Translations under genes and position numbers: made by a program | In this document: positions 1 through 5,910 of the stretch, one piece after another | Numbering within the stretch: position 1 is the first letter of the stretch | How the letters are laid out: every line of letters starts with the position of its first letter | Notes under the pieces: model-generated | The model's input: the letters and a program-made list of their open reading frames with translations, nothing else | Database searches by the model: none | What the model was told of the DNA's origin: nothing | Source of the DNA: Pseudomonadota bacterium | Lineage (GTDB): Bacteria > Pseudomonadota > Alphaproteobacteria > Rhizobiales > Rhizobiaceae | DNA: 7,305 nucleotides | Assembly: GCA_023388675.1 (NCBI GenBank) | Contig: JAEWFU010000186.1 | Span: 1-7,305 of the forward strand | Reading direction: 5' to 3'

Positions 1-229
1 CGGCGACCAGGATCGCCGCCAGAGCCGGCGCAAAAGCATGATAGGCGAACAGGGCGGCAAGCACGGACACCATCAGGTAGAACGGCCCGTCCAGCACGGG
101 TAGCGGGCTGTCCGGCTCTCCGCTGCCCGCCAGCAGCACCGCGCCGAAGACGCTTGCGACAAATGCGGCAAAGGCGAAGCCAACGATGATGACTGCGAAG
201 CGCCAGAGATAGCCTAGAACGCGGCTCAA
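1..229 (-). CDS. Small hypothetical inner-membrane protein, 3' end cut off by the window edge
   Basis: I translated this frame by hand; 76 residues are visible and the gene continues past the left edge. The protein opens [20 protein letters not shown] and shows two hydrophobic stretches. Residues about 9-34 and 49-76 are likely membrane helices, joined by a short polar loop ([10 protein letters not shown]). The proposed start is TTG at 227-229, whose last bases form the rlmN stop codon (TTGA, like the common ATGA overlap). No ATG or GTG lies close by in frame and no good Shine-Dalgarno is visible, so translation may depend on ribosomes finishing rlmN. Proteins with a similar N-terminus (LGYLWR followed by a hydrophobic segment) are, as I recall, found just downstream of rlmN in other Hyphomicrobiales. 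The function is unknown to me. The frame is well supported by hydrophobicity and absence of stops; the exact start is less certain. Confidence 0.7.
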   Translation of the reverse strand, partial: MSRVLGYLWRFAVIIVGFAFAAFVASVFGAVLLAGSGEPDSPLPVLDGPFYLMVSVLAALFAYHAFAPALAAILVA

Positions 230-1458
230 GCTTCGCCGTGTCCGGCGATCATCATCGCTTCGAGCGCAAGGCGCTCGGATTTGCGCATGCGCTCCGATTC
301 GGACTTGAGCTGGCCGCAGGCGGCGAGGATGTCGCGACCGCGCGGGGTGCGGATCGGCGAGGCGTAGCCGGCCTGGTTGATGTAGTCGGCGAACTTCTCG
401 ATCGTCTCCCATTCGGAGCACTGGTAGTTGGTGCCCGGCCACGGGTTGAAGGGGATTAGGTTGATCTTGGCGGGGATGCCGCGCAGCAGCCGCACCAGTT
501 CCTTCGCATCGTCGAGCGAATCGTTGACGTCCCTCAGCATCACATATTCGAACGTGATACGGCGTGCGTTGGAGAGGCCCGGATAGTTGCGGCAGGCCTC
601 CATCAGCGCTTCAAGTGGGTACTTCTTGTTGATCGGCACCATCATGTCGCGCAGGTCGTCGCGAACGGCGTGCAGCGAGATCGCGAGCATCACGCCGATC
701 TCGTCGCCGGTGCGCGCGATCTCCGGCACCACGCCGGAGGTCGACAGGGTGATCCGGCGCCTCGAAAGCGAGAGACCGTCGCCGTCGGATGCAATCAGCA
801 ACGCCTTTTTGACATTCTCGAAATTGTAGAGCGGTTCGCCCATGCCCATCATGACGATGTTGGAGACCTTGCGGCCCTCGGCCGGCACGATCGCGCCGTC
901 GGGCGTATCGCGGTCGGGGAAATCGCCCAGACGGTCGCGTGCGGTCAGCAACTGCGCGAGGATTTCCTCGGCAGTCAGGTTGCGCACGAGCTTCTGCGTT
1001 CCGGTGTGACAGAACGAGCAGGTGAGTGTGCAGCCTACCTGGCTGGAAATGCACAGCGTGCCGCGACCTTCCTCGGGAATGTATACCGTTTCGACCTCGA
1101 CAGGGCGACCTGCGCCGCGCGGGGGAAAACGGAAAAGCCACTTGCGGGTGCCATCGTTCGAAATCTGCTCTTCGACGACTTCTGGCCGGGCGACGGTGAA
1201 ATGGCGGTCGAGTTCGGCCCGCAGGTCCTTCGAGATGTTGAACATCTGCGAGAAATCGGAAACGCCGCGCACGTAGAGCCAGTGCCAGAGCTGCTGCACA
1301 CGCATGCGACGCTGACGCTCCGGGATGCCGGCGACGGCCAAGGCCTCGGCTATCTCATCGCGGCTGAGGCCGACGAGCGAGGGCTTTTCAGGTGTGCGCG
1401 CATTGGCGCCGAGAGCGGCGCGGGTCTGCGCGGAAGTGAGGTCGAGCGTCAGTGTCAT
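226..1458 (-). CDS. rlmN: RlmN: 23S rRNA (adenine-2503-C2) / tRNA (adenine-37-C2) methyltransferase, radical SAM
   Basis: This cytoplasmic enzyme uses two SAM molecules and a 4Fe-4S cluster to methylate C2 of A2503 in 23S rRNA and of A37 in some tRNAs, which tunes translation fidelity. With the start at 1458 it has 410 residues. The radical-SAM cluster motif is C143-x3-C147-x2-C150 ([12 protein letters not shown]). The two other family cysteines are C136 (GTLCISSQ) and C381 (ILAACGQL); the latter matches the E. coli Cys355 that carries the methyl in the covalent RNA intermediate. GEPLYN, the SAM-binding region [16 protein letters not shown] and [10 protein letters not shown] are all present. 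The frame is open up to an ATG at 1512, which would add 18 residues. I prefer 1458 because [16 protein letters not shown] aligns with the N-terminus of Brucella-type RlmN of about 411 residues. Neither start has a strong Shine-Dalgarno. A terminator lies upstream, so the gene needs its own promoter in 1459-1585; I could not pick one. Confidence 0.97.
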   Translation of the reverse strand: MTLTLDLTSAQTRAALGANARTPEKPSLVGLSRDEIAEALAVAGIPERQRRMRVQQLWHWLYVRGVSDFSQMFNISKDLRAELDRHFTVARPEVVEEQISNDGTRKWLFRFPPRGAGRPVEVETVYIPEEGRGTLCISSQVGCTLTCSFCHTGTQKLVRNLTAEEILAQLLTARDRLGDFPDRDTPDGAIVPAEGRKVSNIVMMGMGEPLYNFENVKKALLIASDGDGLSLSRRRITLSTSGVVPEIARTGDEIGVMLAISLHAVRDDLRDMMVPINKKYPLEALMEACRNYPGLSNARRITFEYVMLRDVNDSLDDAKELVRLLRGIPAKINLIPFNPWPGTNYQCSEWETIEKFADYINQAGYASPIRTPRGRDILAACGQLKSESERMRKSERLALEAMMIAGHGEA

Positions 1459-1585
1459 GATCGGAAAAAGATAGTGGCGGCCGTGGCCGCGCGCCAGTGT
1501 TGGCCGCGACATAGCAGAAGAAGCCCGTCACGTCACGGGGTGGGCGGTTCCTGCCGCCGCGTCGTGGCGGCCAGGGCTACAAACG

Positions 1586-1609
1586 AAAAAACCGGGCGCA
1601 CGGCCCGGT
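1586..1609 (-). terminator. Intrinsic terminator of the IalB-family gene
   Basis: Read on the minus strand, a perfect 7-bp stem ACCGGGC/GCCCGGT encloses a 5-base loop (CGTGC) and runs directly into a T-tract of six bases, then CG. The stem arms are 1603-1609 and 1591-1597, and the T-tract is 1591-1586. It begins 22 bases past the ialB stop codon at 1632-1634. The position and orientation fit Rho-independent termination of that gene, insulating rlmN. On the plus strand the structure lacks a T-run, so it is not bidirectional. Confidence 0.9.
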
Positions 1610-1631
1610 CTTTCGAATCCCATTCTACCCG

Positions 1632-2135
1632 CTACTGGCAGTTCTGGATCGAGTTGAGCGCCGCGGTGATGCCGCGCAGCGAGAAAGTGTAGCTGGTCGG
1701 ATTGCCGCGCCCGGAGGTGGCCTGCACCCGCATGTCGGCGCCGGAACGCATCGAAGCGATGAGCTGCGGTTCCTCGGCAGCATTCTCCATCCAGGCCGAC
1801 TTGCCGCGCGTGAACATCGAATAGTTCTTGTCGCCGATCGTCACTTGCACCTTGGAATTCGACTGGAAATCGTAGGATGCAATGAACTGGGGCTCATAGG
1901 AAACGTTCTGCCCCGGCTTCTGGCTGACGAAGAAATAGATGTCGCCATGATCGAGGCTGGCGGGCTGCTTTTCGGTTGGCACCGTCAGCACGTAGCAGAC
2001 CTTGCCGTTATTGGCCTGGTAGGAGTAGGTGCCCCAGGCGTTGTGCTGGCCGATCTTGGTTGCCGATTGGGCTAGCGCCGGTGTTGCTGCCGCCAGCATG
2101 GCGAGGCAGGAGATTGTCAATATTGTTCCGCGCAT
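1632..2135 (-). CDS. Secreted invasion-associated locus B (IalB) family protein
   Basis: This 167-residue exported protein resembles the IalB family (Pfam PF06776), named for a Bartonella protein linked to erythrocyte invasion. In free-living Hyphomicrobiales, family members are common and mostly uncharacterised, so a role in invasion should not be assumed. A Sec signal peptide is clear: an N-terminal Arg, a hydrophobic core (LTISCLAMLAAA) and a likely signal peptidase I cut after TPALA at residue 22. The mature part carries WGTYSYQ, then KVCYVLTVP, then a C-terminal FSLRGITAALNSIQNCQ. Cys47 and Cys166 are the only mature cysteines and could form a disulfide in the periplasm. The ATG at 2133-2135 is the only plausible start in frame. 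An AGGGA lies 13 bases upstream, which is long for a Shine-Dalgarno. The gene stands alone, with its own terminator downstream and 253 non-coding bases upstream. Confidence 0.88.
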   Translation of the reverse strand: MRGTILTISCLAMLAAATPALAQSATKIGQHNAWGTYSYQANNGKVCYVLTVPTEKQPASLDHGDIYFFVSQKPGQNVSYEPQFIASYDFQSNSKVQVTIGDKNYSMFTRGKSAWMENAAEEPQLIASMRSGADMRVQATSGRGNPTSYTFSLRGITAALNSIQNCQ

Positions 2136-2182
2136 CGTCGTAGCGTTATCCCTGTGCGTAGTCGTGTACGGGTGTCCGAACT

Positions 2183-2204
2183 GGTTCCAAATCAGGTTCC
2201 AATC
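2183..2204. repeat. Short tandem direct repeat upstream of the IalB-family gene
   Basis: Two near-identical units lie one helical turn apart: GGTTCCAAATC at 2183-2193 and GGTTCCAATC at 2195-2204 (plus strand). They share GGTTCCAA, and their starts are 12 bases apart. They sit 48-69 bases upstream of the ialB start codon. Same-face spacing of this kind is typical of tandem operator half-sites, but I recognise no known regulator motif. A chance repeat cannot be excluded. Confidence 0.45.
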
Positions 2205-2240
2205 GCTTCATGTTAATTTAATCAGGGTTACCAAAGCGTG
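2205..2240 (-). promoter_or_regulatory. Candidate promoter region for the IalB-family gene (AT-rich patch)
   Basis: The intergenic stretch 2136-2388 holds no gene that I can support. Its one striking feature is an AT-rich patch in otherwise GC-rich DNA, with the quasi-palindrome TTAATTTAA at 2213-2221. On the minus strand, TTCACG followed after 16 bases by TAAATT is a possible but weak -35/-10 pair. A transcript from there would have a leader of about 70 bases, with the GGTTCCAA repeats just downstream. The rest, 2241-2388, is plain GC-rich spacer. It includes a weak hairpin (CCCTT at 2326-2330 with AAGGG at 2344-2348) that has no T-tract and is not a convincing terminator. Confidence 0.25.
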
Positions 2241-2388
2241 AACCGCACCGACCCGCAGCGCCCCGCCACTTTGCCACCCGGCCGCCACACGAACCCATTG
2301 CAGGCCCGTGACCCTGGCGATCCATCCCTTCCACTGTTTTGAAAAGGGCAAAAGCGGCGAGAGTTTGACTTGATCCGGCTGGAGGAGA

Positions 2389-2784
2389 TCAGTCCGGTTC
2401 CCGCTCGAGCGCCTCGCGGGCGGCCGCGCGATGCGCCGGCTTGATGTGCCCCTGGATGGCCGTGACGGCAGCGGTCAACACCGCGAGGTCGTCGGTAAAG
2501 CCGAAACCGATCAGGAAGTCCGGGATCATGTCCACCGGCATCACGAAGTAGGCGAGCGCGGCCAGCAGGATGCCGCGCACTCTCGTCGGCGTGTTGCGGT
2601 CGGTGGCCGCATAGTAGCTTGCCACCACGTCTTCCATGAAAGGGATGTGGCGCGCAGCGCGTCTTGCCGTGCGCCAGAAGTTCTCGCGCACGCGCCGTTC
2701 CCGCCGCTGGTCTTCTTCGGCGGAAACCGGCTTGAGGATCTCTCCGAGCTTAGCCCGGCTGATGACGCTTTCGTTCATAGCCAT
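2389..2784 (-). CDS. DUF1232 (YkvA-type) small membrane protein
   Basis: This 131-residue protein carries a DUF1232 domain (Pfam PF06803; YkvA-like) at about residues 65-105. The family's hallmark is visible: a hydrophobic helix leading into AYFVMPVDMIPDFLIGFGFTDD, with the PxDxIPDF and DD signature. The N-terminal 45 residues are highly charged (EEDQRRERRVRE), which suggests a cytoplasmic helix ahead of one or two membrane-associated segments. The molecular role of the family is not established. The start is ATG at 2784; a second ATG two codons on (2778) is equally possible, and neither has a good Shine-Dalgarno. It lies 45 bases after the phosphatase stop on the same strand and is probably the last gene of the thpR-led operon. 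I see no convincing terminator after it. Confidence 0.85.
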   Translation of the reverse strand: MAMNESVISRAKLGEILKPVSAEEDQRRERRVRENFWRTARRAARHIPFMEDVVASYYAATDRNTPTRVRGILLAALAYFVMPVDMIPDFLIGFGFTDDLAVLTAAVTAIQGHIKPAHRAAAREALEREPD

Positions 2785-2829
2785 GAAATGGGCGGCCTTG
2801 CCGGTGGTTGCAAGAGCCGCGGCAAGCGG

Positions 2830-3408
2830 TCAGGCCGCCATCTCCACTTCTCGGGCGCGTCCGATCGACTTGATCCACTCCGCGAATTCCGGGCGCGCCT
2901 GCACCTGATGGCCGTAGTGACGGCGCAGGGCGGCGACCAGTCTGCCGTCGCGTCCCAGCATCTCGTCGGCCATGCCAACCATCACCCAGTTCGGCCAGGC
3001 CTGCGACCTGATCTCGCGCAAGCGGGCGAACAGGACGTCCTCCTCCGCGTCGGGCGCGGTCTGCGCCATCAGCGTGAGCATGGCGGCCGTGGAGCGCGAT
3101 ATGCCCATATGGCAGTGCACCAGCAGGTGGCCGGCGGGGCCATCGCCCCTCCAGCCGAGCAATCCGGTGCCGAAGTCGAGGATCGCTTCCACATGCTCTC
3201 GGGCCGGCATGACCATGCCGGCGGCCGGGTCGATGATGTCGTGGAAGCGCAGCGTCGTGCGATGATGGTCGCCATAGGCGGCGAAGGCATCGATCTCGGC
3301 GCGGCCGGGATCGAGCACCGAAAGCACGTGCGAGACGGAGCGTGAGCCCTGGGCAGGCAATTCGTCGATGCCGCAGATCGTCAGAATGGAAATGGAGGCT
3401 GGGATCAT
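2830..3408 (-). CDS. Cysteine-dependent protein tyrosine / dual-specificity-like phosphatase (COG5350 type)
   Basis: This 192-residue cytoplasmic protein has the active-site loop of the protein tyrosine phosphatase superfamily: HCHMGISRST at residues 98-107. That gives the C-x5-R signature with nucleophile Cys99 and phosphate-binding Arg105, followed by Ser106. A likely general acid is Asp57 or Asp60 in the segment RFHDIID upstream. The N-terminal beta-strand ISILTICGIDE and the later helical part (LFARLREIRSQAWPNWVMVGMADEML, residues 127-151) fit the small predicted phosphatases grouped as COG5350 and common in alphaproteobacteria. The substrate is unknown; phosphoprotein, phosphoinositide or nucleotide phosphatase activity cannot be distinguished from sequence. 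The start ATG is at 3406-3408, with only a weak AGG about 10 bases upstream. It follows the pterin dehydratase by 78 bases and precedes the DUF1232 gene by 45, which is consistent with one transcript. Confidence 0.87.
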   Translation of the reverse strand: MIPASISILTICGIDELPAQGSRSVSHVLSVLDPGRAEIDAFAAYGDHHRTTLRFHDIIDPAAGMVMPAREHVEAILDFGTGLLGWRGDGPAGHLLVHCHMGISRSTAAMLTLMAQTAPDAEEDVLFARLREIRSQAWPNWVMVGMADEMLGRDGRLVAALRRHYGHQVQARPEFAEWIKSIGRAREVEMAA

Positions 3409-3486
3409 GGCTCGGCACCTGCTGCTGGAGGAATCGCGAAGCGGTCCCTACACCAGAATTGCCGATTCGGGCAGGTCTGCCGCGGT

Positions 3487-3783
3487 TCAACTTCCCGCGA
3501 AGCGGTCCATCCTGCGCGCCAGATCGAAATCGAGCCCGGTCAAGCCGTCTGCGTCATGCGTGGTCAGACGAACGTCGACCTTGTTGTAGACGTTGAACCA
3601 TTCGGGGTGATGGTCGAGCTTCTCGGCGGCGAGGGCTGCCCGCGTCATAAACCCGAACGCCTCGCTGAAGGTCTTGAACGCAAAGCGCTTCCCGATAGCG
3701 ATCCCGTCCTCCGTCCGGGTCCACCCATCGAGGTCGGAAAGGGCCTCGGCGATCGATGCGTCGTCCAGTCGTTCCCGCGCCAT
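3487..3783 (-). CDS. phhB: Pterin-4a-carbinolamine dehydratase (4a-hydroxytetrahydrobiopterin dehydratase)
   Basis: This 98-residue enzyme dehydrates 4a-hydroxy-tetrahydropterin, the by-product of aromatic amino acid hydroxylases, so the pterin cofactor can be recycled. The length is typical of bacterial family members. The signature is complete: [16 protein letters not shown] (residues 54-69) with His58, His59, Pro60 and Trp62, then LTTHD with His76 and Asp77, and [14 protein letters not shown] at the C-terminus. The frame stays open upstream to 3867, but I place the start at the ATG at 3781-3783. [15 protein letters not shown] is a normal family N-terminus, and the longer version would overlap thpR by 26 codons with an unlike, Arg-rich sequence. 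Only 5 bases separate it from the thpR stop, so translational coupling is likely. No phenylalanine hydroxylase gene is visible in the window. Homologues without a hydroxylase partner have been linked to molybdopterin metabolism, so the physiological role is open. Confidence 0.93.
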   Translation of the reverse strand: MARERLDDASIAEALSDLDGWTRTEDGIAIGKRFAFKTFSEAFGFMTRAALAAEKLDHHPEWFNVYNKVDVRLTTHDADGLTGLDFDLARRMDRFAGS

Positions 3784-3788
3784 GGTCG

Positions 3789-4385
3789 CTACCGCATGTA
3801 CCGCGATGCGTCGAAGGCTTCTTCGGCCGAACCCGGACGGGCGGTGTCCCGGCCCAGCAGCGGCCACGCCTCCTCGACGATGTAGGGTCCGCCGCCAACC
3901 GAGTCGCGTGACGACATCAGCACGAAGCGGCCGACCTTGAATGGCATGGCGGCGAAGTTGCCGCGCGAGGACAGATACCCGGCGATCTCGATCGGGCTGG
4001 CGTTGCGCAACCGTGCGATCGTGACATGGGGCACGAATTTTCGCTGGTCCGCCGGCAGGCCGAGGCGCTGGCAGATGCGCTCGATCTCGCCTTGAAGGGC
4101 CGCAAGATCGGGCGACGCGGCGACGCCTGCGTAAAGGGAGTGCGGCTTCTTGGAGCCGAAAGCGCCAACGCCGGACAGCGTCAGGCTGAAGGCCGGGCGG
4201 CGCACCCTGTCCAGCGCATTGGCGATTTCGTCGGCCACGTGGCCTTCGACATCTCCGATGAAGCGCAAAGTCAGATGATAGCTTTCGACATCGATCCAGC
4301 GTGCGCCCGGAAGGCCGCCACGCAGGAGCGACAAGGACAGGGCGGCGTCGCGCGGTATCTCGAGGGCGGTGAAAAGTCGCGGCAT
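3789..4385 (-). CDS. thpR: RNA 2',3'-cyclic phosphodiesterase (2'-5' RNA ligase family, ThpR)
   Basis: This 198-residue cytoplasmic protein belongs to the 2H phosphoesterase superfamily. Family members hydrolyse RNA 2',3'-cyclic phosphates to 2'-phosphates and, in vitro, join tRNA halves through 2'-5' links. Both HxT catalytic motifs are present at the expected spacing: His37-Leu-Thr39 in [12 protein letters not shown] and His120-Val-Thr122 in [10 protein letters not shown]. The N-terminus [11 protein letters not shown] is standard for the family. The frame is open further upstream, to 4463, but the ATG at 4383-4385 is clearly right because an excellent AGGAGGT lies just before it. The 20 residues after [20 protein letters not shown] are a variable tail. 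The gene heads the minus-strand cluster with the pterin dehydratase, phosphatase and DUF1232 genes. No RNA-ligase or tRNA gene is nearby to hint at its substrate. Confidence 0.95.
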   Translation of the reverse strand: MPRLFTALEIPRDAALSLSLLRGGLPGARWIDVESYHLTLRFIGDVEGHVADEIANALDRVRRPAFSLTLSGVGAFGSKKPHSLYAGVAASPDLAALQGEIERICQRLGLPADQRKFVPHVTIARLRNASPIEIAGYLSSRGNFAAMPFKVGRFVLMSSRDSVGGGPYIVEEAWPLLGRDTARPGSAEEAFDASRYMR

Positions 4386-4389
4386 TGCT

Positions 4390-4397
4390 ACCTCCTC
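4390..4397 (-). promoter_or_regulatory. Strong ribosome binding site of thpR
   Basis: On the minus strand GAGGAGGT ends four bases before the ATG at 4385. It is near-perfect to the anti-Shine-Dalgarno and is the strongest such site in the window. It decides the thpR start in favour of [11 protein letters not shown] over the 26-codon longer frame. Confidence 0.85.
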
Positions 4398-4434
4398 GAA
4401 TCGACTGCTCAAGGGCAGCGAATCATCGATCGCG

Positions 4435-4476
4435 CCGGCGGGCAAGCGCTTTTGTGAACACATGCCATCCCGCCGG
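4435..4476. repeat. Perfect 8-bp inverted repeat in the tesA-thpR gap
   Basis: CCGGCGGG (4435-4442) and CCCGCCGG (4469-4476) are exact reverse complements separated by 26 bases. Inside the loop lies a second small palindrome, TGTGAACACA (4453-4462). The element sits just after the esterase stop (4494, minus strand) and before the thpR ribosome binding site. No T-run follows on either strand, so it is not a standard intrinsic terminator. It could be an mRNA-stabilising hairpin, an operator, or chance in GC-rich DNA. Confidence 0.4.
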
Positions 4477-4493
4477 GGAATTGTTGCGGCGGA

Positions 4494-5138
4494 TCAGCTT
4501 CCCTGCCCGGCTTCGGCGAGCGTGGTTTCCATCAGCGGCAGAAACCCTTCGACCATGCGGTCGACGCCTTCCGCATTCGGATGCATCCCGTCTCCCAGCA
4601 GCAACGAGCGCTCGGCCGCTACACCGTCGAGAAAGAACGGATAAAGCGGTAACTCATAGGTTTCGGCCAGACGCGGATAAATCGCCTCGAATGCCTCGCC
4701 ATAGTCGCGTCCCAGATTGGGCGCGGCCAGCATGCCGACGAGCAGCACATCGATGTCCCGTTCCCGCAGCCTTTCGATCATTGAAACGAGGTTCTTCTCG
4801 GTCAGTTCCGGCGGGATGCCGCGCAGCATGTCGTTGGCGCCGAGTTCCAGAATCACCAAGTCGGTTTCGTCCGGCACCGACCAGTCGAGCCGCGAAAGTC
4901 CGCCGGCCGTCGTGTCGCCGGAAACGCCGGCATTGGCAATCACGACATCGTGACTATTGGCCTTCAGCGCCGCTTCAAGCTTTTCTGGGAAGGATTGGCC
5001 CCCTTCAAGCTGGTATCCAGCCATCAAACTGTCGCCGAAACCCACGATTCGGAAGGGATCGGCGGCGCTTGCCGTCACAGCCAGCAACAAGAGCGTGCCC
5101 GCTGCGAGCAAAAGGTCCCGGAACCGTTTGAAAGCCAT
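4494..5138 (-). CDS. tesA: Exported SGNH-hydrolase arylesterase / lysophospholipase, TesA type
   Basis: This 214-residue periplasmic esterase belongs to the SGNH/GDSL family; the E. coli counterpart TesA cleaves acyl-CoA, aryl esters and lysophospholipids. The signal peptide is clear: MAFKRFRD, then a run of hydrophobic residues, with a likely cut after TASA at residue 25. The conserved blocks occur in order: GFGDSLMAGYQ (nucleophile Ser37), NAGVSGDTTAGG (oxyanion Gly74), ELGANDMLRG (Asn102), and GDGMHPN with Asp183 and His186 of the triad. The frame extends upstream to 5183, but the ATG at 5136-5138 is chosen because it begins the signal peptide directly. A GGA sits about five bases before it. 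The gene diverges from an ABC ATPase/permease pair across 63 bases, the same arrangement as tesA-ybbA-ybbP of E. coli. This suggests that the esterase and the transporter work on related lipid or hydrophobic substrates. Confidence 0.93.
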   Translation of the reverse strand: MAFKRFRDLLLAAGTLLLLAVTASAADPFRIVGFGDSLMAGYQLEGGQSFPEKLEAALKANSHDVVIANAGVSGDTTAGGLSRLDWSVPDETDLVILELGANDMLRGIPPELTEKNLVSMIERLRERDIDVLLVGMLAAPNLGRDYGEAFEAIYPRLAETYELPLYPFFLDGVAAERSLLLGDGMHPNAEGVDRMVEGFLPLMETTLAEAGQGS

Positions 5139-5201
5139 GTTATCCAACCCATATCTGACCGACGCCGTTGCCGACGACCACACATATAGGAAAGCTGCCC
5201 C
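5139..5201. promoter_or_regulatory. Divergent promoter region between tesA and ybbA
   Basis: These 63 bases must drive tesA leftward and the ABC genes rightward, unless promoters lie inside the coding regions. The AT-rich ATATAGG (5184-5190) merges into the ybbA Shine-Dalgarno AGGAAA (5188-5193), eight bases before the GTG start. I could not find a well-spaced -35/-10 pair on either strand, so the region is assigned from gene geometry rather than from a motif. Confidence 0.4.
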
Positions 5202-5900
5202 GTGACAGAAGCCGTCATCCAGATGAAGGACGTATCATTGACCCTGGGTGAAGGGGCTTCCTCGGTCCATGTGCTCAAGGGCGTCAGCCTCGAGGTGCAG
5301 CGTGGCGAGGCGACAGGCATCGTCGGTCCGTCCGGTTCGGGCAAGTCGACCCTGCTGATGGTGCTGGCGGGACTTGAGAAGGTCGATGCCGGCGAAGTGT
5401 GGATCGCCGGCGAGCGCATCGACGGGCGCAGCGAAGATGCGATTGCCGCGTTCCGGGGCCGCAATGTCGGCATCGTGTTCCAGTCGTTCCATCTCATCCC
5501 GAACATGACCGCATTGGAGAACGTAGCGGTGCCGCTGGAGCTCGCCGGCCATGCCGACCCGTTCGCGGTGGCCCGTCAGGAGCTCGCCGCCGTCGGGCTT
5601 GCCGAGCGGCTGACGCATTATCCGGGGGAACTGTCGGGCGGCGAGCAGCAACGCGTGGCGATCGCCCGTGCGCTTGCGCCCGACCCGAAAATCCTGATCG
5701 CCGACGAGCCGACCGGAAATCTCGACCAGGCGACAGGACGCCAGATCGCCGACCTCTTGTTCTCCAAGGCGCAGGAGCGCGGGATGACCCTGGTGCTGGT
5801 CACTCACGATCCAAGCCTCGCCGCACGCTGCGCGCGGCAGATCGCGATGCGCTCGGGCCGCATCGAGACATCGCCGGCGCTTGCCGCCGTGCCGGCCTGA
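5202..5900 (+). CDS. ybbA: ABC transporter ATP-binding protein, YbbA (LolD/MacB-like) family
   Basis: This 232-residue ATPase powers the membrane partner encoded immediately downstream. All nucleotide-binding motifs are intact: Walker A GPSGSGKST (42-50), Q-loop Gln94 (VFQSF), signature LSGGEQQ (144-150), Walker B ILIADE (164-169) with catalytic Glu169, D-loop GNLD (172-175) and switch His202 (THD). The sequence is of the LolD/MacB/YbbA branch, whose members pair with FtsX-like permeases and often act on lipids, lipoproteins or membrane-anchored substrates rather than moving small solutes. The start is GTG at 5202, with AGGAAA eight bases upstream. An internal ATG at 5223 would remove seven residues but has no better ribosome site, and the longer N-terminus fits the first beta-strand. 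The start of the permease lies 10 bases past the stop. Confidence 0.95.
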   Translation: MTEAVIQMKDVSLTLGEGASSVHVLKGVSLEVQRGEATGIVGPSGSGKSTLLMVLAGLEKVDAGEVWIAGERIDGRSEDAIAAFRGRNVGIVFQSFHLIPNMTALENVAVPLELAGHADPFAVARQELAAVGLAERLTHYPGELSGGEQQRVAIARALAPDPKILIADEPTGNLDQATGRQIADLLFSKAQERGMTLVLVTHDPSLAARCARQIAMRSGRIETSPALAAVPA

Positions 5901-5902
5901 GG
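5898..5902 (+). promoter_or_regulatory. Ribosome binding site of ybbP, overlapping the ybbA stop
   Basis: TGAGG combines the ybbA stop codon (5898-5900) with a GAGG Shine-Dalgarno, eight bases before the ATG at 5911. The overlap implies that the ATPase and permease are translationally coupled and supports the chosen permease start. Confidence 0.7.
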
Positions 5903-5910
5903 CACTGCGC

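Noticed and set aside
670..1692. A 340-codon open frame on the plus strand opposite rlmN.
   Set aside because: It is antisense to a clearly functional rlmN, runs through the terminator into ialB, and its product is Arg/Ala/Gly-rich with no recognisable domain. GC-rich codon bias on the opposite strand explains it.
2211..2228. A possible CtrA site (TTAA-N7-TTAA) in the AT-rich patch upstream of ialB.
   Set aside because: The best alignment reads TTAA-N7-TACC, with the second half-site broken. The resemblance comes mainly from AT-richness.
2326..2348. A hairpin CCCTT/AAGGG downstream of the DUF1232 gene as an operon terminator.
   Set aside because: The stem is short, relies on G-U pairs in RNA, and has no following T-run on the minus strand.
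2431..3345. A 304-codon plus-strand frame across the DUF1232 and phosphatase genes.
   Set aside because: It is the mirror of two genes with clear family motifs. The His/Arg/Gly-rich translation has no domain and no ribosome site.
3435..3508. An exact 13-bp direct repeat CGCGAAGCGGTCC at 3435-3447 and 3496-3508.
   Set aside because: The second copy is inside the dehydratase coding end. One 13-bp match somewhere in 7.3 kb of GC-rich DNA is expected by chance, and no flanking similarity extends it.
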